Shown: positions 1-12,684, counted from the first letter of the stretch. The stretch: 64,000 nucleotides of DNA from Ulva prolifera (GCA_023078555.1 CM041196.1:6645985-6709984); one strand, 5' to 3'. The notes: a model not told the origin generated them from the sequence alone. Numbers and translations: made by a program.

Positions 1-51
1 ATCGATTGGATTGTAGACCCTTGGTGCTCATTCTGTGGTCCCAGCATGCAG

Positions 52-977
52 GCCTCATCGCGCTCGCACCAAACGACGGAGCCTTTACAGTCGACGGCGG
101 CACCGGCCAGATGCCCGCAGGCCTGCTCGCACTCGCCAACGCCGACATCAAGCTCTCGCACAATGTCTCCGCCGTCCGCCGCTCCGGCGCCTCGTGGAAA
201 GTCACCGCCAGCAACACCGCGGCGCAGCTGGGGGGGGGCCCCCTTCACAGCGCCGACCCCAGCGGTGACGCTCACGGCGATGAGGGGGTGGGCGGGTGGT
301 GGGGGGACGACACGTTCGATGCTGTCATCATCGCGGCGCCACTGAAGGAGTCTGGGATATTGATCGAAGGTATTGAGGGTGCCTCGGCGGGCGGTCCCGG
401 CAGCGGCAGCCACTCAGCCACGCCGGGGGGCACGATTGACTACCAGACAGTGTACACAACTTACGTCAAGGCAAAGCTACGGCCGGAGTACTTCTATCCA
501 GGGACTGGTGCAGTGGGAGGTGAGGCTGCAGCGGCTCTGCGAGCGGATGCAGAGCTGCCGGGATTCATCGGCACGAGTGAGGGCAGTGCGGCGGGCTTCT
601 CATGCATCGGGACGCTGAACGCGTCAGTGGATGGCAATGGCACCCGGCTGATGAAGCTCTTTTCGCGGGAGAAGCTGCAGCAGGAGCTGCTGGACAAGAT
701 GTTTGTAGCGCCGGAGGTGCCGGCGGAGAAGCGGTGGGAGGCGTACCCGGTATTTAGGGTTCCGGAGCGGGAGGAGGGCCGCATGCGCGTCGCGGGGGGG
801 CTGTACTACGTCAATGCGCTGGAAGCCGGGGCGTCGTGCATTGAGATCGCGGCTGTGGCGGCCCGGAACGTCGCGGCACTGCTGCTGCGGGATTTAGCGC
901 AGGGGGAGATTGTGGGCGGAGTCGTGGCGGCTGAGAGGGCTGCAGCTGACAGCCTCACGGCTCAGCAGGAGTTGTGA
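52..977 (+). CDS. Prenylcysteine oxidase / farnesylcysteine lyase, C-terminal exon (5' truncated by window edge)
   Basis: This is the last exon of an FAD-dependent prenylcysteine lyase, which cleaves the thioether of farnesyl- or geranylgeranyl-cysteine released during turnover of prenylated proteins. An acceptor (catgcag) precedes position 52 and the frame stays open to the TGA ending at 977. The start matches the family region after the FAD core, with VDGGTGQMPAGLL followed by a strand and SHNVSAV. Further on are KAKLRPEYFYPG and, near the C-terminus, WEAYPVFRVPE and a GGLYYVNALEAGASCIEIAA segment typical of the FAD-binding amine-oxidase fold, where the GLYY..A.E..ASCIE stretch is strongly conserved. 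The N-terminal Rossmann motif lies outside the window. Glycine-rich insertions around 225-310 look lineage-specific. Identification is good at family level; prenyl-chain preference cannot be read from the sequence. Confidence 0.82.
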
Positions 978-2633
978 TTGTGTGGTCATGACCATGTCCG
1001 TTACGTCTGAGTGTATTATAGTGTGTTGAAGGAGGTGCGTGGAATGGTGTAGACTGTACGACGTGACAGCGTACATTGCTGCGTGACTGTGGGTGCACAT
1101 GACCGACAGCAGGATCGAATGAGTACTTTGTGGACTGATGTGGACTCTGCCGTGTGATAGCATAAGCACTTGTGCATCATTGATTGAATTGATCAGATGA
1201 GATCTCAGCACTGGATGCTTGTTTTTGTATGCATCCAAGTAGACCTTCGGCAGGTGCTGAAAGTGTAGACTGAGAAGGGACGATTACGGGTGGTCCGCAG
1301 TTCAGTGGCCCCGGTGGAGGCAGCCTTGTTCCCCTTATTCAAGGTGTCGCATGGTCTGACTTCCTGTCCTGGTTATTGGTGTTTTGCTGAAGTCATGGAT
1401 GTGCCTGCCCTGAAAGGTTCAGAGCAGGACTGATCTGCATGCGGGTGCACCAGCAAGCCAGACAGACGCAAGCTAAGCAGCATCCTGCAGCACGCATGTG
1501 GAGTGCTGGTCAGCAGTCAGAGGCGCTGCTTCCCTATGCTGAGAATTTCCGCTGGCAGCCCCTGCAGGGTCCTGTGTGGGCATGACCCAGGCTTAGGTGA
1601 GGGATCTGAGACAGCGGATATCTCGCCTCATCTCGGCACCGGCCATGCACCATGCACGAGATTTCCTCTTCTGTAACACGCATCGATAACCCCAGTTGAC
1701 ACAGCCGCACGTCATTCAGGAGGGCACATCCCACTGCGCCTGGCGCGTTGGTCTGCGCATTTTAGAGCAGGCGTATGTACATGCGTACATGATGCGTTCA
1801 CTGAGCTTGGTCAATTTCAACCACAAGCACTGTGATGGCAAGTACACAAGGCCCAGGTTTTTGCAGCATTTGACAATGTGAGGGGTTGAACACCCAGGCA
1901 CGCACACATCGTATGGCAAAAGATACGTCTAGGGCTCGATCAAACAGGCGTACATGTTACAGGCAGTTGTTATAGATGCACTTTGCAACATGCCTCGTTG
2001 CCAAAGAGATAGCACATGCCAGGTGATTATGTCACACTGTAGCGAAACTTTTCATCTTCCAGGTGTGATACACAAGCACAGCAATGTTGATGTGATGGGT
2101 GTGATATCAGCGCAGTACAATTGCTGTTGTGTTGTAGGGCAGGATCTGGTGCAAGGGCTGGTCAGTGTTGGCACGCCGACCCATCTGCTAGCTCCCAAAA
2201 ACGACTGCAAGGACTATTTGCGTCGCCGTGATTCCAGACACCCGCCTTTGCAATCAAAGCTTCACTTGAGTTCAGTCTTGTTTGCGTTGGTGTCGCACTG
2301 ACTCACCATTGGCTGACTGGTCCTGCATGCAGCTGCGTCGAGGTGTCCCCGCCAGAACGTGACCGAAGCTTTTGCACTGGTCACCCCTCAGCGTCAAAGC
2401 GCACGCCGATAGACCCTGCCGTACCAGACCACTTCCATGAATGAGTGCGATGTGTCAATCTTCACGAAGGCTACATGTGTGCTGCTCAACCCACTTCGAA
2501 ACACCGCCCAGGCCTGAGGTCCATCTTGCGTCGCCGGCTTGTGAGGGGACCTGCTACCCGGATCCCATCAAGGCCTGAATATGTTGAAATTTGTCTTTAA
2601 ATTCCTGTAGTCCTTCAGTATATTGCCGAAACA
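978..2633. other. Intergenic, no gene recognised
   Basis: This 1.65 kb holds the 3' UTR of the prenylcysteine lyase gene and the upstream region of the kinase/CCCH gene. Short open frames exist on both strands, but none shows conserved motifs, GC-rich codon usage or paired splice sites. Base composition is lower in GC than the neighbouring exons. Confidence 0.6.
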
Positions 2634-5600
2634 ATGCAGGCTACGCCTGTGAAGCCACGCATCTTGCTGGTTGTCGGGCTGCCGCGGTCAGGTACGTCAA
2701 TGCTCATGCCGACGGTACGCCGTATATGCTTGCGAAGGCGTGGCATTTGCTTTTTTTGAGGTTGCTCTTGCTATAAACAACCCGAACGAGTGAGATTTGC
2801 AGGCAAAACACATGTCGCGTTGAAACTGCGTGAAGCAGGATTCGATCACATCCAGCAGCACAGTACATCCGACACATCCTCGCTTGTTGCCGCTGTGCAG
2901 AGCAGCCTGAAAGCTGCACGCGATGTCGTTGTGGACTCTGCAAACTTGACCAAGGACGAGCGCATGATGTGGATTTCAGCTGGGCAACAGGCTTGCTCAT
3001 CTTTGAGCATCCTGACAGTTGTCTGCGGGATACCTCCTATCGGTGATGATGTGCGACCCAGAGCCTCTGCAGAGCGCCGCTGGAGTGCTGCTGTTCCACC
3101 CGCTGCGTCGCGCGGTTTCGCTGATATCGGCGCGTTCTGCAGGCAGCTGCGATTGAGCCTGCACACTTGCAATATCGGGAGCAATACATGTCAAAGGCTG
3201 CGACTGCGGATATGGACGACGAACAAGCACGCGCTCGCGTTCATGAAGTCATCCGTATGCTTGACAACACCTTTGACGTGCCGTCTACAACCGAAGGAAT
3301 CGAGGTTCTGACGCATGTGCGCACAGACGAGGATCTTGAGCAAGTCCTCATATGGCTCGGCCCTGCTGTTCAACAGGCAGCGATCGATCAGGTGAATGGT
3401 CAGCAGCCCCTCGGATGGAGCACGCCACCACCCCCGTCCGCAAAGGCAGCTGCTGATGCCTGGTTGCAGGCACGAATCTCCATTATCAGATTGCACAGTA
3501 GCTTAAAATCGCTGTCACACGGTGTGGGTGGCTGTTCATAATCATCGTCAAGCCCGCCAGTTTGGACCAGGGGCACAATCGACGGTATATCACCGAAGCA
3601 TTACCACCCGAAGACGTTTGTGCAGGCTCATACACGATCCCAACCTTCTCCTTTACCCGAGCCTGCGCCCTCGAAAGCTCCCACCAGCCACACAGCCAAT
3701 TTGCCACCGCCAATGCAAGGCGCCCCTTGGGCATCCCACAACAGCCAGGATGTGTCCCGCCAATCTGGTGGAACCGCACCAGGCTACAGCTCGGTGGTAG
3801 AACACGGCCCCATGGCCGCTGCAGTGGTTAGTGATGTAGGCCAAAAACCTTCCGAAATCACTGCACCTTCTTATGCACAGCAACCCGCGATTCGCGTGGA
3901 CTCCGCCCCAGGGCTGAACAGCCAGCTCACCAACACCTACGCATCGCAGCAGTATCCAGTCGCGACAGATACCACCAACCCTGGTGTTGGGCTAGGCCAG
4001 TATCAGGGCTACAACCAACAGCAGCATCCAGGCAGCATCATGCCGCAGCAGGCACCTCAGACCTCACAACCCCAACATCAGAGCATGCACACCATGCACA
4101 AGACAGCAATGCCTGGGAGCGGTGGGTATTCCAGTGGCACCCCTGTGGACGTCGGCATGCATGCGGGCCCTCCGGGCCTCGGTGGAGCTGCAAATGGGTA
4201 CAGCATCGGCCAGGCCTCCGACATTGCGCCCACCACGAGTGTGTACCAGCAGCAGCTGTCGGGGGCCGGCGCGCCCCCTGGGCCCATCGGCTCCGCCTCT
4301 GTACGCATGCAGCCTGATGCGCGAACCGCAGGCGTCGGCGGCCCGGCCGCTGGGGCTCCCCCCGGCCCCCCCGGCATTGGCCCACAGCAGTACGTGCACA
4401 GCCGGCAGGACTCCACCTCCGGGCAGTACAGCAGCATGCCTCTGCAGCAGCAGCAGCGGCTTATGCATGAGCAGCAGCAGCAGCCCATGCATGAGCAGCA
4501 GCAGCAGCAGCGGCCTATACCTCAGCAGCTACAGCAGAGCGAGCAATATCCAAGCGCGGTGACGTATGGTGGGCAAGCAGCCCCTGGGCAGATGCCATAC
4601 ATGCATGGCGGGCAACAGGCCGCACCGGTGCCACAGCAGCACGGGTATGCTGCGCAGCAGCAGTACAACCCGAGTCCTCATGCGCCGCTGCAGCAGCAGC
4701 AGCAGCAGCCGCAGCCGCAGCAGCCGCAGCAGCAGCCACACTATCAGATGCCCCAGCAGGCTCCTGTGCAGCAGATGTTCCAGCCTGCCCCCACCGAGCA
4801 GCACCGAGTTGTGTACCCTGAGCACCGCCAGCACAACGCGCCCGCGGGCCCGGCGGGTGGGCCTGTGGTGCCGGGGCAGTACGGACCGGCGCCTGTGCAG
4901 CTTGCGCCCCCTAATCCGCCGCAGCCAGCAATGCAGCAGATGATGCCGCAGCAGGCTGCAATGCAGCATCCGCCGCCTCCGCAGCAGTACCCAGGGTACG
5001 ACGCGGGTCCTCCGATGGGTGGGATGGAGCGCATGCAGCCCGTCCCAGCCCCGGGGCAGGGCCCCATGTCCCGGCAGCCTGGGCCGCCGGGGTACACTGG
5101 GCCACCGCGGGGCGGGCAGCGTCCCGGCGCCCCCCGGGTTGCTCCGGAACCCACGTTCAGGGGTGCGCGGAACCCAAACATGCCGGCGGATCAGCACCGA
5201 GGCCGCAACGCCGGCATGCGCCAGGGAGGGCCCGTGCCGGTGGGCGAGCCGCCTGGCCGTGGCGCGGGGCCCGGGCGTGGCGGCAGCCGTGGCCCACACA
5301 CCCATGCCCCACCAGACGTCGCCGGGGCGCCAGGCGCGCACGGCGGCCCGGGGTATGCGCGGGGCGGGCCTGGTGGCCAGCAGGCACCACCAGGGCCTGG
5401 AAAGCGCATGCGCGCGGACAGCGACGCGATGGCGCCGAAGCGCGCGAACACGGGCGGCAGCGGCGGGCGCGGCGGCACTCCGGCGAACCGCGCCGGCCGG
5501 GAGGTGGACGGCACGGTCATCAAACCGATTGACCTAGGGACGACGGACCCGCGGCCGGTGCTGCTGTTTGAGGTGTCGGGCGTGCTGTGCAACAGCACGA

Positions 5601-8600
5601 CGGCGCGCATGGCGACGGCCGCGAAGAACTTTCTGCCGCGCTCCGGCCTGCGCCACCTCGCGCGCCTGCTGCCGAAGTTCCGCCTCGGGATGTATACGAG
5701 CGCGCAGGAGCGCTCGGTGATCACGGCAATGGGCGTCGTCACGAGTGCGCTGCGTGGGGAGCTCGCGACGTGGCCGGACGCCTGGAAGATGCTGATCGAT
5801 GGCACCAATCCGGTGAAGGCTGAGGCGAAGACCGAGGTGCGGCCTCGTGGTCCTTCATTGCATTGAGCTAGGTAGCCATAGCCGTGTGCCTGGCCCCCGT
5901 CCTGGAGTTGATCGTCAGCTCCACGCCGTCCGCGAGCATGGCGTAGATCTGACGCCAAAAGAGATGTGCTTCTTCAAGGGGGCATATTCGCCGCGACTGA
6001 GCCCATGTAGCGGTAGACGGCACCTACCTTTTCGCCAGAGTTCCTGCAGAAATCACTTCCTGCAAAAGTTTGTAACCGCATGGGCCGTGTGCGGAGATCG
6101 ATAAGGTAGTGATTGCCTGTTGTGCAGGGTGATGAGGCGGTCAAGGTGGAGGAAGACGGTGAGGAGAAGGAGGAGGAGCTGACAGAGATGCTGGTGGAGG
6201 TGCCGCCGGCGTGTGCGTCGCTGCCGCGCCACGGCATCCGCGCCTCGGAGCTCGAGCGGGACCTGCCGTGGCAGCGCGTGTTTGACCCGGACCTGCTGCT
6301 GTCGCGCAAGCACTGCAAGGACGGCCACAAGGTGCCGGAGAAGCTCTTCCCTGACGCCCAGAGCCGGTGCGAGTCTGGCCGGCATGCGGGTGGCGGCGGA
6401 TTGTGCGAGCTGCTTTGTGCGTCAGATTCTTGTGCGGCATGTGATTTAGGCCTGCACAGTCGTGTAGATTCATGCGTGATGTCTGCATGGTACACCACCT
6501 TCTGGCCGTCCACGTTCATGCAAGTTGCAGCGACTGGATGCTGTGTGTGGCCTTGGGACTAGACATACGCTGAATCAGGACACGCACGCATGCATGCAAT
6601 TTGAAGCGGTGCACCAGAGCTGTCTGGGGCAGCAGCAGACTACGCAACCACCGTCGCGACTCGTTTTGCGAGCGGCTCCGCGGTGCAGGGTGCTGATGGT
6701 GAGTGATATCTCTTTGCCTGGAGACGGCGCTGTGCTCAACGTGCGGTCGTGGGACGCGGCGAATCGCGGCGATGCCCAGATCGCGGCCCTCGTCGACGCG
6801 CTGCTGGAGCACCTGCCCGACAACTTCCTCGAGCCCTCCGTCGACCTGCGGCTGATCACGACGCGCGTGAACGGCGCGATCGTGGAGGCCGCTGACGAGC
6901 CGATGCCGCATCTCGTGCCGACCGACTCCGACGCGGGCTACTACGAGGACTACCCTGTGCGGCCGGGGGCCGAGGTCTGCCAGTTCTTCCTGCAGTGTGG
7001 CTACTGCAAGTGCGCCCCTGCCTGCCATGCATTCCCGTGTGCTGCATGATACTTTGTGTCAGAGCTCATGCGGTCGCCGGTGCCCTTGTAGCTGGTCTCC
7101 TGCCTACCACGCATTCCCATCTGGACACACTCCCGTCTGTGTCCGTGCGGCCTGCTGAAGCTTGCTCACCGATGGGCGCCCCCCATAGTGGCCTGGGTGT
7201 GCGCGTGGCTGCAAATCGCGCTCAAAGGCCCTCTAAATGGCTTCATGGCAGCAGCATCGCTGACGACGTGTGCGACTCAATGCGCCGGCTCGGCAGTTGG
7301 CGCGGCTGTGGTGATGGCACAGGTGTGCAGGTTTCTGGGCGAGTGCGTCAAGACGCACCCGCCCGACCGCCGCGTGAAGCTGAACCGCGGCGGCTTCCCG
7401 CTGCGCCCGGACAAGGCCCCCTGCCCAAGCTACCTCAAGGCCGCCTTCTGCCCGCTGATGAAGGCGTGCATGCTGCACCACCCCAACCTGGACATCCAGC
7501 CCCGCACGGCCGCTGACGCGGACGCCGGCGGCGCGGAGGACGGCGAGGAGCTTGCGGGCCTGGGGCAGCGCAAGAAGAGCAAGACGTTTGAGAACGAACG
7601 GCTGGAGGTCGTGGAGGAGGGCGACTGGACTGCAGACTACCCCCAGAACCCCGGGCAGCCTGCGTGTGAGCAGTTCTTGAAGTTCGGCGGCTGCGAGTGC
7701 GGTCTCCCCTCCAGTGTTGGGTAGCATTGGGTTGGGTCGCATACACAGGTTGTGAGCAGCTGCGATGCGGGTGCTGCTCGGCTCAATGCCACGGCATGTC
7801 CCAGCGTGTGTTACAAGGGCGATGTCAGAGAGCCAGGCAGCACAGCAGGAGCCGCAAGAATGTCCATGTGCAGGGCCGGCGCCTCGTGCCGCAAGCACCA
7901 CCCTCTCGACACCGGCCTCGTGCTCAACAACTACGGCCTGCCGATGCGCCTGGGTGCGGTGCAGTGCGAGTTCTTCGTGCGCACGGGCGTCTGCCGCTTC
8001 GGCCGCTCCTGCGTGAAGCACCACCCGCACCTCAAGCCCGGGCCGCCAATCCGCAAGGCGGCGTTCAAGCTGCCGCGCCTCCTCGAAATGCCGGCGGACT
8101 CCCCCTACTACCTCGTCGATGAAGTCACCGGCGGGTTCCCGGAGTTCCCGCAGAACCCCGGCAAGCCGCCGTGCCCGCACTACGTGCGCACCGGCCACTG
8201 TGGCTACGGGGCACGCTGCCCGCACCACCACCCGGTGGAGTACCGAGTGAAGCGGAACGTTGACGGGCTGCCGCTGCGGCCTGGGAAGGAGATGTGCAAG
8301 TTCTACGTGGTGAAGCGGGCGTGCGCGTACGGGGAGGCATGCGTGCTGCACCACCCGAACATCTGCTTCAAGGGCGAGGTGCCGGAGTTTGGGGCGCCGA
8401 GGGCGGGCATGCCACCGGGCGGGCGGCCCGGGCCGCGGCCGCGGCAGATGCCGAACGGCCGGGCGGCGATGGGCGGGAAGGGCCACGCTGCCCGCGCGGA
8501 CGGCATGCATGCCCCGCGTCTGCCGCCGCATATGACGTACGGGATGCACGGCGGCGAGCAGCGGAGCAGTCAGCAGCCGATGATGATGATGCGGCAGCCG

Positions 8601-8759
8601 CCGGGGGTGCAGCTGGTTGCGCACGGGCCGCCGCAGGGAATGGTACAGCCGATGCAGGTCCGACCGCCGCACATGGCGCAGTACGCGCCGCAGCCGATGC
8701 AGCAGCGAGTGATGGCCCCGCCGCAGATGGGGTACCGGCCTGCTCATTACGGCCCGTAG
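2634..8759 (+). CDS. P-loop kinase / Q-P-rich / degenerate FCP1-like HAD / six CCCH zinc-finger fusion protein
   Basis: Modelled exons: 2634-2691, 2803-3042, 3147-3391, 3626-5836, 6128-6366, 6689-7009, 7331-7696, 7874-8759 (1521 aa). Phases agree throughout; the third intron is the least certain. Residues 1-100 are a small P-loop kinase of the AAA_33/polynucleotide-kinase type. The Walker A GLPRSGKT is split by intron 1, and VVVDSANLTKDER matches the VxDxTN..R strand of PNKP and hnRNP U-like proteins. Residues about 182-810 are Q/P/G-rich. From about 815 to 1060 there is an FCP1/NIF-like HAD fold, with RSGLRHLARLLPKFRLGMYTS and later VLMVSDIS, but motif I reads FEVSGVL instead of DxDxT/V, so phosphatase activity is doubtful. 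Six C-x8-C-x5-C-x3-H fingers follow, three of them split by introns exactly between the second and third Cys. The fingers predict RNA binding. The combined architecture is not one I recognise. Confidence 0.85.
4440..4740 (+). repeat. CAG/CAR-type glutamine repeat tract inside the kinase/CCCH gene
   Basis: Repeated CAG codons, in runs at about 4444-4457, 4470-4481, 4496-4511 and 4690-4737, encode poly-Gln blocks interrupted by Pro, His and Met. The tract lies in the large fourth exon between the kinase and HAD domains. It gives long open frames on both strands that are shadows of this coding sequence. Expect length polymorphism. Confidence 0.85.
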
Positions 8760-10905
8760 GCAGGTACGTGCGCGCTCGCAGGGCCGTACAGCTGCATGCA
8801 CACTGTCGGAGCGAGTAGAGTCATTTGCATCGTGTGACGTTGGCCTCTGATGCTCTCAGACGCTTGACGAAGTCGTGGTCCAACGTGGTCTGTTCCTGCT
8901 CTGTAGATGCCGACTCGAGGGCTTGTTGCGTTTGTGGTCTCGTATTCCGTTCGAACGTGAGCAGGTGTTTCTCCTTGGTGTGTATGAATGTGTGATGGGA
9001 AGTGGGTTGCTGCAGAGGACGTTCTCAGGCATGCTGTTGCCTGCTGGATTTCTGGCCGAACTGGCCGATGCACTATCCGGTCTCTGCTTCAATGTATGCC
9101 TGTTGGATATGCAGTGCACTTGCACACACTGCCACTGCATCGTGACGTCTACCGGATGCATGGGTGCAAAGGCACAGCCCTGGCGTGTGTGCACATGAGT
9201 ATGAGAATATGGTCCAGTGTGCTCTGAGTGTCCGGCACATGGTGCTGTGGCTGTGGCATATGCTGTAGCTTATACAACCATGACGTTGCTACCCGAGCAA
9301 GCCCGCATGCTCACACTGAAAAATTCATGCAATGGGGCGCACGATTTTATGCCTGTTGCGCCTTGTTTTGTGGCCAGACGCTCATGCTTAGCTCTGCTAG
9401 CGGACACTGCTGCGCTCGACGCCATCCGGCAGGTGACCTGTCCCAAGCAGAGGTACTTAGCACTGATTTTGATTTCCCAAACGCCGCAGGTGTCCAGGAG
9501 CGCCTCGACTAGCATGCCCAAGGCAGTTGTGGTACACGTGCCGCAATTATGGAAACCCACGCAGCTTTAGGTATTTTGGCCATGTCAGCTAATGACGGAT
9601 TATGCGATGAGACAGCTACAGCTATCATGCTGCTCATGAGACAAACATGGCTGGGTCATGTCAGCTCATGGCAGGCTCAAGCACTGTGCAATTAAGCTGC
9701 AGAGCGTTATCATAAACGGCTTACTTTTCTGCTCTGTCTGGCCTGTAGTGCATCAATTCAAGGTCGTACTAAGTAGATAATATCATCGAGCTACATGATG
9801 GAGCATTCTCCAGCCTTTTTGTGAAGCATGTTGCCATGTTTGAGACCGAGATGGCCGTGTAGTCGAGACAGATCATCGATCACATGAGACAATGTCCACT
9901 CTATAGGTAAGAAGTGTAATGTATGCCTGGCGGAGTGAACAGCATGAGTGAAACTACATTCACTGGTAGGCTGTGTGGCTATGTATGGGTAGTTGTGCAT
10001 ATGTATATTCAAGGCTGTTGGCAGAGTGTATGCATGTGACGAGGTACCATAAATGCTCTGCACAACATACTGAAGCTGAAGCTTAGCTGGAGCAGTCTAC
10101 TTTAATGGTCAATGGCACGATTTCGCTGTACATTTTGAAGTCGGTGATCTGGATGAACTTGATGATCAGTTGCTGAGCCATGATTATGGAACACCAGTCC
10201 CATGCGACAGAATCCGGGGGTTGCAATGATATGGCAGTAAGACTTAAATGTCACAAGTGCTTCGTGGCGAATGAAGTAACATGCGGCTGAAGCAGACTGC
10301 ATGTCACAACGCCTGGTGTAATGCTTTCCTCGTGCATTGAAGGGGGATGTTCTATCACTGTAGTCTCAGCACAGACTGCCGATGCTGGACTGTGACAAAC
10401 ATCGCTGAGCAAGGAATGCTGTTATCGGTTCCCATGCACTTCCGAGCAAACAGCTAAAAAGCATGGCTGGAAGGGAAACCTCCAGTTGATCTACTTGCCT
10501 TACTTTGACGTCTCTACCGTTTGACGACAGTCCCAATGACATATTGCTGTCTGTTGTGATTTCACTGCGCACAGGCGGTGCAGCGTGCTCCCAAGATTCA
10601 AGAGTTGAGCCGTTCTGTCCGACCTGCAGCTATCCAGCATCCGTGGCGACCAGCCCTCACCATATATGCATGTGGCATAATGAGGGCAGACGCTGTCCTT
10701 CTGTTGGATAAATTTACAATATCGTCCCCTCCGGATGGGGCGAGAGGCACTCGCTGGCAGGTGACAGGCTTTGATATTGATAAACACATGCGACAATACA
10801 TCGTTGTTTCCGTTCCAAGTTGTCTGTTGTTCCTGCGACGAGGTGCCAACCGGAAACCACAACGGCAGGACCACTCCATTGTGTTCATAGCCGGTATCAC
10901 ATACA
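8760..10905. other. Intergenic, no gene recognised
   Basis: This 2.1 kb stretch is between the CCCH gene stop and the ACT-domain gene start. Open frames of about 90-117 codons at 9217-9570 and 8875-9198 show no family motif, no splice-site support and AT-richer composition than the flanking exons. The first few hundred bases are probably 3' UTR. Confidence 0.55.
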
Positions 10906-12684
10906 ATGCGATCCATCCATGCGACTCGCGCGGGCCTGATCACAGCACGCCCGTGCTCCCGTTTGCGAGCTGCTGCCAGCGGGGCGAAGCTGCCTTACCA
11001 GTCAAGCAGCGAAGGGGAAGACCCAGTATGTGCGCCATCCACAGTATCGTACGATAATAACGCTTCTGAGGAGCTCACCAAGCTGGACGTGAAGGTGCGC
11101 GTCGTTCCGGACTGCCGTGTCTGACGGCAGCGTGTGTCGGAATTCTGATCGCTTGTCCTGCATGATGTGAAAAGTGAACAATCTATAGCGGCGTCATCTG
11201 ACGATTGGGCATGGTCAGATCGTGCATGCTGCTTTGGTCCCAAACTCAACAGTCTGCAGGTGGAAGACTTCCAGGGATTGTTACACCAGATAGCCTGGGT
11301 CCTCAAAGGTGTGCCCCACCCATGGCCTTTTGTGAAGGAGTAGCCAAGTTTTCTTGCTGCTGTTGTTGCAAATCACGCTCTGCATTTCATTATTTGCACA
11401 CATGTCAATTGCATACAAATCTGCATACAAAACTGGGCATGATCAAGCAAATCAGGTGAGCTTCATCATTCACATCTGGGACCCCGCCTGGCTCCCCTAT
11501 GTCGTGCGCATGTCGCACAGTGACTCTCTTGGTACCTCACTGGTAATCGGTTGAATGTAGGCATGGAAGTCCGGGTCCGGTCAGCAGAGCTAGATGTCGG
11601 TGATGATGCAATGGCACATGATGTCTTTTATCTCACCACCCTCAAAGGCAAAAAACTATCAGAAGCTCGAGCTCGTGAGGTGGCAGATCGTGTACATGTG
11701 CGAGACTCATACACTTGTTTGGCTGCGTGATTGTCCGCCTGCCTTGCCGCCTGCTTTGTACCCCACATGATTTTCTGCGGCACATGCCGTACCCATGGCA
11801 GGGGGCCCGGGATGCTGGTGAGCGATCAGCGCAACAGTGCAGCATCAGGGTAGAGGATGATTCAGCAAAGCTGCTGAGAGGCGCCCCATGAGCCCCAATA
11901 GTGCCCATGCAGGATTTTGTGATGAACTGTAAAGACACAGGCCAACCAAAAGCAATCGAGTGGAGGAGTGGCAACGTCGTTGTGAGCAACGAGTGTGAGG
12001 GGCGCTCCCGTATCACAGTGCTGGAGGTGGAACAGCGCATCGGTGCGTGCCCGTGCTGATGTTTGACATTGGTCTCTGCCAAGAATTTCCTTCTGCTCGC
12101 TGCCATAGAAGCAACAGCACGGCATGCACCTCGTATGCTGCACATAGCCAAAATGGCCCCAATTAGAACACGGCACACATGCCTGTGACCATGCAACAGC
12201 CAACCAGGATCAGAGAGACGCACCATGAGCTGTGTAGCTGCTCCACCACGGGGCCATGTTGTCCAGAACGCTGTTGTCCCGGACAGATTCATCCGCCTGG
12301 ACCGAACAGCCTCTGCCTGCATGTGTCCCGTTTCAAACGCCACACAATGCTTGCCAACGCTAGTCTGTGCTTGCAGGTTTCCTTCTAGAGGTAGTAGCGG
12401 TGCTCTCAGGCATTGGGATCAGAGTGAAGAGTGCTAACGTTCGGACATGCGCCGAGTGCACGGAGGACCCCACAATTCAGGGCATGCTGTCGCAGGAGGA
12501 TGCACAGAGGGTGAAGAACGCGCGCATCATGCAATTCGAGGCAGCGGAGCAGACCGGTGGTCCTTTGACGGAGCGCTCCGTCCACGCTGTACTTTTCACG
12601 TTGGGCCTTGTTTCTGGCCCGACCCGGCAAGAGGACACGGTTGTCCCTTCACGCAGGTCCTATGCCACGAAGTACCAAGATTGA
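10906..12684 (+). CDS. ACT-domain repeat protein (ACR-like), probably plastid-targeted
   Basis: Exons placed: 10906-11094, 11260-11308, 11561-11697, a less certain exon ending near 12324, and 12377-12684. ACT domains are small-molecule-binding regulatory modules, and plant ACR proteins carry tandem copies without an enzyme. The first ACT unit is spread over exons 1-3: TKLDVK, then VEDFQGLLHQIAWVLK, then GMEVRVRSAELDV and VFYLTTLKGKKL, giving the beta-alpha-beta-beta-alpha order with the GLL..I...L turn. The second unit is in the last exon: FLLEVVAVLSGIGIRVKSAN. The first exon (MRSIHATRAGLITARPCSRL) is basic, Ser/Ala-rich and acidic-poor, which resembles a transit peptide. The exon joining the two domains, around 12.2-12.3 kb, is an inference. 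The stop at 12684 faces TAF11, so the two genes converge. Confidence 0.62.

Noticed and set aside
4529..5341. Minus-strand open frame of 270 codons in the Q/P-rich exon
   Set aside because: It is the complement of CAG and CCN repeats, giving Leu/Arg-rich low complexity with no domain.
7233..8801. Minus-strand open frame of 522 codons across the CCCH exons
   Set aside because: It mirrors GC-rich coding sequence of the zinc-finger exons, runs through their introns and is dominated by Arg/His. The plus-strand reading has conserved fingers and splice phases.
8875..9570. Overlapping plus-strand frames of 107 and 117 codons
   Set aside because: No homology features, different frames overlapping without splice signals, and composition like the surrounding spacer.
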